Positions 28,201 to 40,844 of a stretch of 64,000 nt of DNA are shown piece after piece. Source of the stretch: Morella rubra. Taxonomy: Eukaryota > Streptophyta > Magnoliopsida > Fagales > Myricaceae. Below the pieces are notes generated by a model that was given only the letters and a program-made list of their open reading frames with translations, had not been told where the DNA came from and did not search any database. The DNA lies in contig CM025849.1 of the NCBI GenBank assembly GCA_003952965.2, forward strand, positions 7,935,243 through 7,999,242, read 5' to 3'. How positions within the stretch are numbered: the first letter of the stretch is position 1; each line of letters begins with the position of its first letter. Both the position numbers and the translations under genes were made by a program.

Positions 28201-31200
28201 TATTTTTAACTTTTGTGACATTGGTCATTTATAGAGAAGTAGTTTAGTGTTGTTACTGAATGGATCATTGATGTTGTCTTTCATTTTTGTGTTAGTATGG
28301 TTTTGGGAATATAAAAATAGATTGATAGAGTTAGTAGTTATATGAGAAGTTGTGATTTTTTTTATATAGTTTTCCAAGGTATGGTTTACGATTTATAGAG
28401 TTTTCATCCTTGGATTAAATTCTGTAATTTCCTTTTGTTAAATTAGCATATACTTAGAGAGGGGATAATAAAAATATGGATCAATATAATTTATGTTTCG
28501 CTGGCGTTGCTTACTTAACTGATGATAGATAGTTACTTTCTTCATCCAAAGATGATAATGGATATGCAATATTTAGGTATAGAAAGTTAATATTTTGTTG
28601 TACTTTTTATTTAATAGAAGATAGGGTATACGATAAGGATAGACTTGCATGGGTCATATAATTATTAGTTGATATGATTATGTTAGTTAGTTTCTAATTG
28701 GACAAAGTGGGTTGTATTAGGCAGTATAACTGTTTTGTTGATTTGGTTCCGGTCGCAGGCTGATCATATTTGTGTTAATTTTTTAAATCGTTCCCGTAAT
28801 ATTAATTCGCAGAATTTAATATTTTTTGATAAAAAAAAATATTAAGCTTATCAAATTATTTATATATACTAACTTGTATTTGTTTGCACCGGAGAAAAAA
28901 AGTTATTGTATGATGGGCCTTACATAATATGATTGTTGTTATAATAATTATTAATATTATGTTCTCGAAAGACTTCTAAAGATGGATCACTCAATTTCAC
29001 TTTATGTGAACAGTTAAATTTTAGTTATCGATATTAGGCATGCTTTTTGGAGGATTTTCATGGGTGATATAAAGATTTTTTTAGAGGATTGCGTGTTGTA
29101 AGGTATTTCGTAGAGCTAAATTCATAGTGAAAAGGGGAGGTAGGTGCAAATTGGGTTCTCAATTTGGATTTTGTATAGTTCGGGTTGACAGTTGATTAGA
29201 AGTTTTAAAAATTTAATTTAGTACTTAATTGGATTGGGAGTGATAAGCTGACACAGAGCTTTCAGTTAAACAAACGGTTCCCCTGGCTTAATAAGTTTTG
29301 GGGACAAAAAATGATTTGATTTAGGTAACAATTGGTAATACATAAGAAGTATATCTTATAGGATCCTAAAAATTCTTATGATAGGCTTGAATGGAAAGAG
29401 GTAACTAGCTAGAATTTGAGTATTGAAAGAACTCCCAAAAAGAACAGTATATATTCACTTGCCATTGCCTACTTTCTGGAAATTTGGTTGCAATACATTG
29501 CTTTTTTTTATTAATTTGAATTACCTAGTTCGTGTGAAGGTTATATCAAAGTTTGTGGATTAGTCACATGTGTTTTGATATTTATTGAATACGCCTGCTT
29601 AAAATGTGAGGCGTGTGAAAGGACTTAAGATTGTAGGTATATTGTATTTTGTTCTAATTCTAAAGGATAAGCGTGAGTTGTGGGGTCCTACTGATTACAG
29701 GATATTTATGGAATTGTTTAGAAAGTATAACATAAAAACAAAAACAAGAACTCAGAAGGGGTCAGTGATGGCATAGGTTTACTCATTTCTGTATTTGTGG
29801 ATCAGGTTAAGGACTGAGATTAGATAACTTACTGAAAGGTTGGGATAATTATGATACTGAATGGTAAGATTATTTGATATGATTGGGTGGGAAACATTTT
29901 TCTTTTTTGGGGTTCTGGCATTATACGTTTTCTTTCTGGTTTAGAACAAAAATGTATGTCGGGTCAACGGGAAATGATGGGAGTGTTTGTGTGTCGAGAG
30001 GATAGAGGGATCGTGTATTAAGGGTCTTAGATGGATAATTTGTGTAGAGTAGTATTTAGGAGGATCTCTAGTAGACGTTATGGTTTGTGTTACTTTTTTG
30101 ATACTAGGGATAATGGGTTTTGAAGATATAGGAAACGATAAGTGCGGATCAAGAAGTAACGGTAATTCATTTCCCAGGAATAGTGATGAGTTTAGGAGAT
30201 TTGTTTTGAATGCATGATGTGGGTAATATTACTGTACTGGGGGGTGCATACAAAGAATGTGGGGTTTCAGTGTTAATCTTTAAATTTGTTTTTATTTGAT
30301 TTTTTCTGCAGAATTAGAAAAAGACTATCAATGGACATAAAAGATATATAACAAAGGAGTAAGAAGTTAAATACTAATGAGTATTTGGTAGGCATACGTG
30401 GGGGTATAAATAAATTCAAGTGGTATGCATGAATTGGGCTCTGGTTATATCTTTTTACAAGTAAAAAGAGGATACAGGATTTCAAAGTCGTGAGGAGGAA
30501 TAGGGCTTTTCAGTAGTGAGGCAGCTCCAGATAAATCATATTTTTGAGTCAGATTAAGGATTTCGGTCGAATCTGGGTCTGGAGAGGGAATTTGAAATTT
30601 GGGTGTTAGAAAAAACATATGGTGTCTTATAAGGAATAAATAAAAGAATATGAATGAGGAAGTTTTTATTAGTTTGGTGTTCTACTACTGGGGGCAAAAC
30701 AGCTGGGTGTTAGTAGGTCTGTGTTCTGCGGGGATGAATTTATTTCAATTAAAAAATATTAACTACCCAGAGCATTGAAACATTTTGATAAGCAAGGCGA
30801 TCAAATAAGAAAAAAAATTAAGAAGAAGACATCACGCAACGGGTTTTTCATAGTGCAAGAAATTTAATACCTATTTCACAATTTAAATCTGAGAAAAGCT
30901 CTTGCCTGTAGTTATACTTTGTGAAAGGCATGGTCATATGATGCTTGGATAATAACAAGATATTGGGAAGGATGTGGCTTAACGAGGGATAATTCATGGT
31001 ATCTTGTGCACTGGATGATGGGATGGAAGAGGCAACATGGAGAATATTTCAAAAATTATATGTAGAGAGATGCGTTCATACTTATCCCCGACCTCCGCTT
31101 TGTTTACCCAGAGAGAATAGATTAGTTATGTCAACATGAGCTATGGATAAGTAAGTATTTGTGTGAATCTGGGAGGTAAAGAATATGTTTTAGTTATACA

Positions 31201-34200
31201 TATCAATTTTAATCCATAAAAGAAGTATGTAACGCAGATGCTCAGATAAATTAAATACCAATGCGGGGGTAATACCAATATACAAAGGGAGACATTCGAC
31301 TGGCATTTAGGATGAGAATCCATCGCCCCATCAACTGTGGAAACTCTGTAGGAAGAAGTCTTTTTTCGTTTAACAGTGGAATTAGTTAGCAAAGCAATAG
31401 GACTATAACTCACGAATCTGCCTGAAGTAACTTAAATCCTTTCAAGTCTTTACTGACAAAGGAACTTAAGCATTACAATCATTCCGGACATTGGGCAAAG
31501 GTATGTAGTAACTACATTAAGGTGAAGTCCTTCGGGAAACTCCAGACAACTCGTAAAAATTTATATGCCCTAGGAATAAACAAAATCTAGACATTGTAAG
31601 AGGGCAAAAGGAAGTACTTGAGAGGTTTTGTACATCATTAGAGGGACTTTAATTTTATTTTTTATTTAGTTGGAAAAGAAGGCACAATAAAGGGTAGTAG
31701 AAAAACATGATGACTTCGAATAATGAAAGAGATAAAGAAGAAAAGATGAAAATAAAAGTTCAGATTGACGTAGACAAATAAAGTACCCCGTGGATGATAG
31801 AGAGATATAAGGGGTGGGTAGTTATATTGCTTAATATTTTTAATAAAAGAAAAAGGGAAGGCGACTAATGAATAAAGACTTGATCACTACAGTAAGATAC
31901 ATCCAACATCCTTCAATAAGCGAAGATAGAAAATGTGACTTAACCACATACCCTTCATGATATGATAGCTGATAAACATTATTAGGGGATTCAGTTAATA
32001 TTATTGGTAGTTAATTATATGTCTCGAAAAGCAATAAACATTGTAGTTGGCATGTTTAATTTTATGAGAAATTCGTTATTTAATGTTATTCATGCTATCA
32101 GGCTAAACCTCAATGGAGATAATTTAGAACAGGGAATAGGAATCAATGTTATTAGGGGAAGCTGTTTATGGAGAAGATATTTAAGTTATGGGCAAATTCA
32201 TTGAGGTGACGAAGTATGTGTACATAATCTTTACAGAGTGACCAATGCTGGGCTAACGCTCATCGCCACTGGCTTAGTTTCTCAAAATGTAGGATGATAT
32301 TAATAAAGAGTTAGCATACCCGAAAGCTAATTTCCATTTTGTGCTAGAAATTTAAGTCTTAAAGTAATATGTGATACATAAAAGTTGAAGAAACATAAGG
32401 TGAGGTAAGATTACGTTTTTTTTTTTTGTTTTAACTGGTATTAATTATTTTTATAAGAAAGAATTTTGTGTGTTATAATCTATGTCACCACAGTAAAGAT
32501 AGATTAAGAATAGATAGCCTCAATTAATATATAAATTAACGAAAACAAGTGAGAGACATACAATTACCATTTTTGACGGGTTAGAGTTAGATATGCGTTC
32601 TGTGAATCTAACAAGTGTTGATTGGTTATGTAGGATGTTGTTATTGAATTAGAATTACGAATAGAGAGAGACTTTGAGAGTGAAGATTCAAATGTAACGT
32701 ACGATGCTTAGAATAGGGGGTGTAATTTGAAATCGGTCTTCTGTACAGAAAAAACTAAATACTAGTACATGCCAACATTGAAAAGAAGTTAAATGGAATT
32801 TCCCTAGCATTACTTAAGAATCAGAGAACATAGTTGAATCCAAACTAGCTCCTAAACATAGGAATCAAAAGAGAAGATAACAATTGCAATATATTCTAAA
32901 GAGAAAGAATAGGTTCATTAGTATACTGAAGTACAAGAGAGTCTTCACCATAGTTAATCTGTGAAAAAGGCATCTCATGTCGGATTCAAATAGTATGCTG
33001 TCAAGCGGAATTAGAATAGATGGTAACATTTATATAATAAATATAATAAATGACGTTTAAACTGATCTATGGTAAGTTATTGGTAGTTGAAAACTATAGT
33101 ATCAGGTTTAGAAAGCTAAAGAAAGGAAACACATGAGGAGATTTGCAAAATTCAATAGATAATAAGAAGCTGGATATATGTTCAATTATTATAATGAGTT
33201 TGACAAGTATAATGTAAGTTTTAAAGTGATGAAGATTTTATTACACTACTTTTCTATTATGAGTAAGTCGGCTTATATAATTTCGGGGTTTATAGGCATA
33301 GGCTAATGAAAAAGGAAGTTGGAAATGATTTAGCTAGAAGGACTAGGTCAAAATCAATGAGATCACGGAATAATGGCTAAAGTTGTATTATGATGCAACC
33401 ATTGAAAGAATCAGAGTTTAGGTAGAATAGCAGGTGCAAATGAGTCGCGATGGCACTATTGAAATTAACCACTTTAGTTAAAGAGAGAATATATTGAGTA
33501 AGATTTAATTCTTCATCAATATCTGGACAGTTAATACTTAAATTATTTGGAATTTCATATGATTTTTGGATAGATCGCTCATGATATAACATTCATGCAT
33601 ATCTTATCTAAATTATGAAGAAATTGCCCAAACCTTTTGTCTTACTCAGACAGATATTAAGAATTTTTCATTAGAAATTAAAGGCGTTGATTTTCCAAAG
33701 ATAGAATTTAGTGAGGTGTACTTCATATTTTTTCATCATTTATGGCATGAGGATATGTCTGTTATTATGTTTAATATCTCATTGACATTCCGTGACAAAT
33801 CGAAAGTAATGGTTTGTTCAGTTATAGTTTAAGTAATCGAAGCATGTAAAAAATAATGAGACAGTTTTCAGAACGCTGATGAAGAATTAGTAATTGGTCT
33901 GCACATCCTGTTTGGCTTTTTCATGTGGGAAGTAAAAGTAGTCGGACTGATTGGAAACTAGAAATAGTTTTTTTGGAAGCATTTAGCTAGGTGATACATA
34001 ATAATTTGCAAGATCAGATATTTAAAGGATCACTACAACATCTCTAATCCTCAAAAGAATACAACAAAATTGAGTTTTATAGTTTGGGATGAATGGGTAA
34101 TATTGTTTGAACGAGGAATAATCCCGATGTCATTGCTTGGGCGGTGTGGGTTTGGGAATTTAGGAAGACAGTGAGTTAGATTTGGTTTGCATCAGATGCG

Positions 34201-35150
34201 GCTGGTGGTGGTGCTCTAAAAGCCTCAAACTTGTTAAGAATCATTGTATTTTACTGGTTAAATATATACCGGATAATGTAAGAAATTCTCATTCTTTTAT
34301 GAAGACATTACGTTTGAAGCCAAAATATGTCTCATTCCAAACTTGTCTTTTTTCACGTTTAAATCAGTCAACCACGTCTAATACTCAGACGAAAGTATGG
34401 ATATAATGGACAGAAGCCTGACACAAATAGATCTTTCTTTTTGTTTCTTTAATGATAGAAATATAGATGAGTTTCAAAGAAATCGTAGCTTGGCAAATTA
34501 GTGGCATGAGGGGGCTTTCAAAGATCAATTTAAACTTCTTGGTGGATGTCCTAGAAATAGAAATGGAAAAATTCAAGCTCATTGGAATTTGTGAGCTTTC
34601 TCATTGTATAGTTTGAAAGGACTGAGTTTTGCTAAAATCCGTATCTTTCAACTTTAGAGTCATGAGAGTAACCAGAGGGTATGACGAATACATACATCCA
34701 GAAATATTGGAAATAGAAATTTATACTTTGGCCACAATTCAGGTGGTTAAGGTATTAAAAGGCAGTCCATGCTTTAAATTACATTAGGTTGTTATAAATT
34801 AACGTACCAATATAAGGCCATCTTTTATGGGGAAATGTTTGAAATATGTTTTTTGATATCCCAAGCGAAAAACTGACTTAATAGTGCATTATTATCAATT
34901 ACATTATCGAAACACTATTTTAAATGAACTGATAGATTTTACTATTTTGCTTTTTTTCACCCCAAGTACCATGCAACGACAACTAAAAAATAGAGCAAAT
35001 ATCAAAAGAACATATGAGTTGATTAAGAATAACACAAAAAGAGAATGGTATAAAATCTGGGAGTGGCCAAATTTTTCCCAGCCATTTTAAAAAGTATATT
35101 TAACTAACTCTAAGAAGTGGAAGATGTTACAGGTTTATCTTTTTGGTACT
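25201..35150. other. Long gene-free region, C-poor on the + strand
   Basis: Nearly 10 kb without an open frame longer than about 91 codons and without any motif I recognise. From about 25.8 to 34.9 kb the + strand has few C and clearly more G than C; for example 28321-28380 has two C and about thirteen G, and 29161-29220 has two C and about twelve G. A TATA-like element (26869-26876) followed by a GA-rich leader-like stretch near 26920-26980 is the only gene-like signal. It could be a decayed retroelement, introns of an unrecognised gene, or poor consensus sequence. Confidence 0.5.
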
Positions 35151-35260
35151 AATTTCAGTTTTTTTCATAAATAAAAAAAGAAAAAATAAAATAAAAAAAT
35201 AGATATTTGCTAGAGGTGTTGGTAGATAACATTGTGTATTCTTATTTATTCTAGTTGCTT

Positions 35261-35448
35261 TAGGTGGTGTTCTTTTGCCCAAAATTTCGGGGTATGGAAA
35301 TTTCTAACAAAACAAACACACTACAAAATTTTCAACTTTTACACATACACACTCTATCTTTCACAAACTCCAATAAATTTCAACATTCAAAAGATCCTCA
35401 AAATTTTGGGAATATTTTCCAAAATTTTGGCAAAAGAACACACCCTTA
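35261..35448. mobile_element. MITE with GGTG(T)GTTCTTTTG-type inverted ends
   Basis: A ~188-bp element whose left end (GGTGGTGTTCTTTTGCCCAA) and the complement of its right end (GGGTGTGTTCTTTTGCCAAA) form near-perfect inverted repeats. Size and end sequence fit a non-autonomous hAT-type miniature element. I could not define its target-site duplication. No coding capacity. Confidence 0.65.
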
Positions 35449-35614
35449 GTCACATCATCAGAATGTGGTATACACCCAGTAAGTTTTGGTTGGGAATCAC
35501 AGTTTAAAATTAGCTCCCCCCTGTTTTTCTTTTCTTCTTTTTCTATTATTGGTTTAATGTTGCTTTAGCCCTTTCCTATCATTATGCATTCTCATGGTCT
35601 TATAAATTATTCAG

Positions 35615-36660
35615 GAATGTCATCTAGAACAAATTCACCTGTAAACTTCCAAGGGTCTCCTGCGTCAGCAGGACCTATGGAGGGTGGTCTAATTTCCATT
35701 CAGTACTATCCATTTCCGTCTGCTAGCGAGCCAAATGAACCTGGTTCTGGGTCTCCCAAGTATGTCTACTGGTCATTTTGGCTACCAAACTTCCTTTGTT
35801 CATTGCAATTGTGTTGTTCTTTTGGCTTATGAATTTTTCACATACAATGACAATAGTGGTAGGGCAGTCTAGTAACAATAGTCTTTTGGTGGTACCTTGC
35901 AGTTTAGTAGAACAGATTGCTGGTTCAGATACATCGGAAAAGCTGTCAAGAGTTGCAGGATGAAATAGGGCCATACTGAAAAAGGGGGATGCTATTGAAG
36001 AACAAACTTTTGGAGTTACCCTCCCAGTTCTCCTGCAGACCATTTTTCCTTGCACTTTCCTTGCACATGACCTTCTGAAGCTGAATCTTTTTGGTAAATC
36101 ATCCCCTGTATTGTGTATATCAATTTGTACTGGGGGTGAGTACAAGTTTCTGTAGTGAGTTTTATAGGTTGCTTCTTCAGCAACAAGCCTGGCCAAATTA
36201 TGTTCAATTGGGTTGGTTATTTCAACTAATTTATGAAACTCAAAATTGGAGCAAGCTTTCTTACAGCTTTTCCAAATTCAAGCGAATCACTCATTTGTGC
36301 ATGTTGTTGTCCAATGTCGGATAAATTGGATGAAATTGCTACAGATCTACAAAGCCTTTTTTGGCATCACTTTTGCGGTAACTGGGACCCCAATTTGTTC
36401 CTTTATCTTTGAGAGCTCTTGAAGTGCTTATCTTTGAGAGCTGCTTGTGATGTATTCCAGGGATCCGGAGGTGGTCTGTGAGAGGATCTTCCCAGAACAT
36501 TCCAATGAATTCTTAATTGTACTTGGGATGGCCCGGCCAGCTTCCACTATTCAATGCACATTGTGAGGCACAAAAGTCTAAACATGTGACCTCACGTGCG
36601 AGCTGCGCTGGCTTATAGATTTGGTGTCCTCACTAAAATAATTGGCTTTGGGAAACGGTG
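35615..36660 (+). pseudogene. Decayed exons of an unidentified protein gene
   Basis: Three protein-like segments follow each other on the + strand with plausible splice sites. The first (about 35615-35760) follows TTATTCAG and reads GMSSRTNSPVNFQGSPAS, a Ser/Pro/Gly-rich stretch, ending at a CCCAA|GTATG donor. The second (about 35901-36093) follows TTGCAG and reads VEQIAGSDTSEKLSRVAG, then an in-frame TGA, then KKGDAIEEQTFGVTLPVLLQ. The third (about 36461-36654) follows TATTCCAG and reads CERIFPEHSNEFLIVLGMAR. It then needs a frameshift to EAQKSKHVTSRASCAG and another to YRFGVLTKIIGFGKR before a stop. I do not recognise the family. At least one stop and two frameshifts suggest a relic or the 3' part of a dead gene copy. 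No start region is visible. Confidence 0.45.
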
Positions 36661-37109
36661 AGCACCTGAACTTCGGTCGTTTTAACCTCCCTTATTTTTT
36701 TTTTTTCTCATTAAAAACAAAGAGCTACGTATCCTTCACTCTTCAGGATGATTGATCAGCAGAAATTGACCAGATTGCCATTCTGTGTCACGTGTAGTCG
36801 ACATATTTAATTAACTTTTATACGTCGCAACCTTAATTAAATTAAGGGAAGTGCATTTTGCTGTCCAAAACATTGAATGCTATACGGGTCACTCTGTCGG
36901 TAAATAATATGAGTACATTAAATATTGGAAAGTTCGCACATTGCGTTTACATCTTCCAATTAGACTATGTTGAGTAGCAAATTGGAAAGAATACGAGCAA
37001 CTTTTAAACGTGTTCGATTGGTATTCAACGAAAGTATTCCACCTTAAGGAAGTTCCCTCTGGAGCTACGAGAAATTTTACAAATGGGTCGTCTTGAACTG
37101 CTTAGTTTT

Positions 37110-37147
<38 letters not shown>

Positions 37148-37747
37148 GGCTTTAGTTTTGGTTTGTTGGTTTTTTTTTTTATTGGTGTTTTGTCGGTTTG
37201 GTTTTACAACAATAATTTAAAATGAACGAGTTAAAAACTTATGCACCATGTAAAATTCATGATATCTTGCGCATTCCAATTTGGAGAAAAGAATTTGTAC
37301 TTGTCTTTAGTGCGTTTAAAACCTTGTAGCTGTAGGCAATAGAATATATGCCCTGTATGTGGGGCAGGAATTCAAGTTTGGACACACCTGGGAGAGCCAT
37401 TTTGTTTGAAATTTATCCTCCTCGATGTGATTGCTCGGCAAGCTGAGTTGGGTTCTTTCATTTTACACAAGGAAAACCTGAATTGGGGAAAAAAAAACCA
37501 AGGAAAACCTGACAAGGCCCAAACCCCTCACAGCCAACCAGTCTTTACCAGACAGTTCAATGCCTATCGTGGAATACAAGAGGACAGTACAATAAGGATT
37601 AAGGCTACTGAACTTATGGCTGAAACTGCTGCTCCAAGTACAACTATCTAGACATAACTGAGAAATCTGAAAAGGTTCCAAGACAATTGCTGCAGAGGAG
37701 TCTCTGTGCACGACATTCTAGCACTACAGAGAAAGAAAGAGAATGAA
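36661..37747. other. Spacer with a 31-base poly-T run
   Basis: AT-rich sequence without a gene. An uninterrupted run of T covers 37115-37145. The right end, from about 37660, is probably the 3' UTR of the minus-strand inhibitor gene that follows. Confidence 0.5.
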
Positions 37748-38308
37748 CTAACCCTCTATCAATATATTGACGATGGCTACAGCCACATCAGAAAGGTTTT
37801 CCACAAGATTGTTCCAATCACTCAGCGGCGACTTGGTTGAACCTGATAACTTCTTTTCGCATGCATCGGCCTCCTTGGCAGCATCCGATATCCCAAAATT
37901 TGCAAACTTGTACTGACCGTTAGTCAAAGCATCAATTGCTTGCGGGAGAGTGTACTTCACCACTGGGATGTATAATTCTGCGCAATAAGCCAGGGATCGC
38001 TCTACCTCTGGTTCAGGGGATTGCTTGATCAGCCCCTCGATGTAATTCAGTGCATCGGCGGCATTTGCCAAAAGGGTATCAGCCATGATGCGGGCTAGAC
38101 CTTTGACATCGGTTTTTGAGCTTTGAGGGTTCGACTGTAGAGATGAGAGGCAAAGGTCATAGAGGGGTGTTTGCTTGCATATTTCCTCTAATAAGTTGCC
38201 GCTCTCATCCGTCGAAAAGTTGGAGCATTGGGTTGATTGGAGAAACACGCTAAAAAGAATGACATGAAGAAGAAGAAAGACAGACGTTGCAGAGATCGAA
38301 TTTCTCAT
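37748..38308 (-). CDS. PMEI/invertase-inhibitor domain protein 1, secreted
   Basis: An intronless 186-residue protein of the plant pectin methylesterase inhibitor / invertase inhibitor family. It is a four-helix-bundle inhibitor that binds pectin methylesterase in the wall or acid invertase in wall or vacuole. Residues 1-28 form a hydrophobic signal peptide. Family cysteines are at 44 and 53 (CKQTPLYDLC, first disulfide) and at 109 and 150 (second disulfide). The frame is open upstream to 38428, but ATG 38308 puts the signal peptide at the N-terminus and sits just after a TATA-like box (TATTTAT, 38341-38347 reversed), so I chose it. Sequence alone does not decide between the two target enzymes; the EICKQTPLYDLC region and overall similarity lean towards invertase (fructosidase) inhibitors. 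It heads a minus-strand cluster of three related genes. Confidence 0.9.
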   Translation of the reverse strand: MRNSISATSVFLLLHVILFSVFLQSTQCSNFSTDESGNLLEEICKQTPLYDLCLSSLQSNPQSSKTDVKGLARIMADTLLANAADALNYIEGLIKQSPEPEVERSLAYCAELYIPVVKYTLPQAIDALTNGQYKFANFGISDAAKEADACEKKLSGSTKSPLSDWNNLVENLSDVAVAIVNILIEG

Positions 38309-38984
38309 TTGGGTGTGGAGATTGCTGAGGTGTTGAGCTGATAAATAGGGAGTTGGGGCTCTTCCGATGAGAGAAAAATGGAATTGTGTTGGATTTGGCT
38401 GTGTAATTGTATTGCCAAATAGGTACACGTTGCATATTAAAGTACTGGTGCAGGTTGTCTATATCTGGGTTGTTTCTTTTGCCATGATTTGCAAGTTTGA
38501 AATTGGAGTCCTGTCCACATTATGACTCACAGGATTAGATTAGATCACCGGCATCACCTTTGATCATCTGTGATCAGTACCCTCCTTCGTTAAGCCCCTT
38601 GATTGGTGGTAGTTTTGTTTGGAAAAATGCCGACAACTCGCAGTACCTTAAGAAAAGAAAAGAAACCATCTTAATTCAAAGACAACGTCCTTGATGGAAA
38701 AAACCTCCGGCCCCTGAAACATTTCTCTAGTGTAGTCTTTTCAGATGTCTTGTACTACGAGTAACATTTTAAGTTGGGGCGAATCTTTGAGAACCAATTG
38801 GTACCCAATTTTTGTGGCATGATTTGGTCTTAATAGAAGATGGTTTTCTACTTTTCTTTGAGCGAAAACCATGGTCGTTTGATAGACAAACAAACAAAAT
38901 ACAAGGATACGTCTAGATTGAGGAAATTTCCTGCAAACCTGAATTGTCGCTTTCTCAATTTTGTTTCTGCGGTTTGTTTTCCCA
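38309..38984. other. Promoter and spacer upstream of inhibitor gene 1
   Basis: Contains the minus-strand promoter of inhibitor gene 1 (TATA-like at 38341-38347), then AT-rich sequence up to the left edge of the tandem-duplicated unit near 38985. No other gene is seen. Confidence 0.5.
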
Positions 38985-39485
38985 CCCGAAACTCTTCCTA
39001 AATCCGATTTCAATCAAGTTGTTTTCATATACGTTTTTAACTTTAGATTAAAAATCACGTACGTCGGTGCCATAAATTCTTTCCTTTATGACTACACAAA
39101 GACTTCGGCCGCTGGAATCCAGATGTTTCTTTAAAGTTGAACTTTGAAGCCAAACTTATAAGTGATGTTTATGACTATGTAGTTTGAAAAGATATAGACA
39201 AACTGTCCGAAGTATAATACGAACAACATTAAATAATATAAAATTCATATATTGTACTCAAACTGCACCAAAAAATTGTTCATGATCTCGATCACTTGAC
39301 TTTTGACATTTACATATGATTAATATCTTAGTTAATTTCAATCGTTTTTCTTTTCAAAATGGTGGAAGAAGAGTAATTGGTAAATGACATTTATCTAATT
39401 CTATTAATTTAGTCATGCAAGGGCATTATTACATCATCTCCTTGGTAGTTAAGACAGCAGGAAATGCATCAAATTAACTAAGAGT

Positions 39486-40034
39486 TTACTGAAGCAATAG
39501 CTCCACCATGTCCGAAACCACAACCGAGATTTCGCGCACAAGCGTATTCATGGCAGTCAGCGGTGAATTGCCTGAGAAACCGGCTTCACATGATGCGACT
39601 TCGTTGGCAGCGTCATTTGCACTTGTTAGAGCAAACTTGTAATCTCCTTTGGTCAAAGCCTCCATCGCTACGGAGACGTCAGCTTTTAGAACAGCGTCGT
39701 ACTTATCAGCACAAGAGCTTAAGGCCTGCTTCACCTGATCACCAGGCTTTGGGTTGCCTTGCAGAAGACTGTAAATATGCCCGAGAGTCTCAGTGGCGTT
39801 GGCTTGAAGTACTTTAACCATAATGATAGCTAGCCCTTGGACATCTGAACTGGAGATTCCACCATTCGATTGGAGAGTAGAGACGCAAAGATCATGAAAG
39901 TGTGTCTGCTTGCATGTTTGCTCCATCAAATTTGCATCCATGGGCTGCAGTATTTCTGCTTCACATTGGCTTGTTGGGAGACGCATGATCTGAAGGAGAA
40001 CATGAAGAAGAAAGATGAGCATCAAACTTTTCAT
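39486..40034 (-). CDS. PMEI/invertase-inhibitor domain protein 2, secreted
   Basis: An intronless 182-residue member of the same family as the gene at 37748. Residues 1-24 are a signal peptide ending near SQC. The cysteine pairs are 41/50 (CKQTHFHDLC) and 108/149, spacing typical of the family. One potential N-glycosylation site is visible (NAT at 79-81). The helical segments VQGLAIIMVKVLQ and VSVAMEALTKGDYKFA correspond to core helices of the bundle. A TATA box in minus orientation (CCTATAAATTAA, 40123-40134) lies about 90 bases upstream of the ATG. It lies in duplication unit 1; its sister copy at 45753-46294 is about 90 percent alike by eye but frameshifted, so this is the working copy. 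Target enzyme (pectin methylesterase or invertase) cannot be settled from sequence. Confidence 0.92.
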   Translation of the reverse strand: MKSLMLIFLLHVLLQIMRLPTSQCEAEILQPMDANLMEQTCKQTHFHDLCVSTLQSNGGISSSDVQGLAIIMVKVLQANATETLGHIYSLLQGNPKPGDQVKQALSSCADKYDAVLKADVSVAMEALTKGDYKFALTSANDAANEVASCEAGFSGNSPLTAMNTLVREISVVVSDMVELLLQ

Positions 40035-40122
40035 CTTTGTGGAGGATTAGACAGCAGAGAAATGATAGGAGAGGGGGATGATACTTATCTCAATGGGTGT
40101 GAGTACTCGACCCGTGAGATGC

Positions 40123-40134
40123 TTAATTTATAGG
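40123..40134 (-). promoter_or_regulatory. TATA box of inhibitor gene 2
   Basis: On the minus strand the sequence is CCTATAAATTAA, about 90 bases upstream of the ATG at 40034. The same box is kept in the sister copy at 46380-46391, in otherwise diverging sequence. Confidence 0.65.
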
Positions 40135-40844
40135 GAATATGAGGCCTGCTTTTGCTGTAACATTAAGTGCTTTGGGTTTGTTGCGTTGTTGTCACCATCA
40201 ATTCCATTTGCATGCTTTGGCATTTCCAGCATATTAGTGTTAACATATATAATGAATGCTCTAAAGAATAAATATTTCTTTCCAAAGATGTCATTCCTTC
40301 CTTTTCGGAAAGATAATATCAAAGACACAACTCTTACTAAGTGCACACTAAATATTATTGGGCTCGCGCTATGCAATTATGCTATAAAAATTATATTCGA
40401 TTCATGCTGGCTGGTCATGATTTGCTAGTGATACAAGAACGTTTCCAACAATTAGAGAGAATTAGTCACTCTAGGTTTGCTTTGCCGCACAAGAGCATAC
40501 GGAAATTACGTGTATGAGAGAAGGTGAAAACTAGGGGGCGCGCGGTTTACCAGTACCGGTGCCCAATATCACTAAGGTGGTTCACCGCCGCTATGATTTT
40601 TTTTTTTTTTTTCATATGAAAACTACTTAAACAATTATGAGAAAAAAATTACCTAAATTGTTTAAAAATATTAGCTCAACTTCTTCATATCTTTCCAAAT
40701 ATATTATAATCAAAATAAAAACGTACAGCAATGGGTTTCCAAATACATTATAATGAATTATAAAATAAACAGTCCATTGATGAGTTTCTAAATACATTAT
40801 GATGATATAAAACGTCTTATCTTAATGGCACGTCTACTGTCAAA

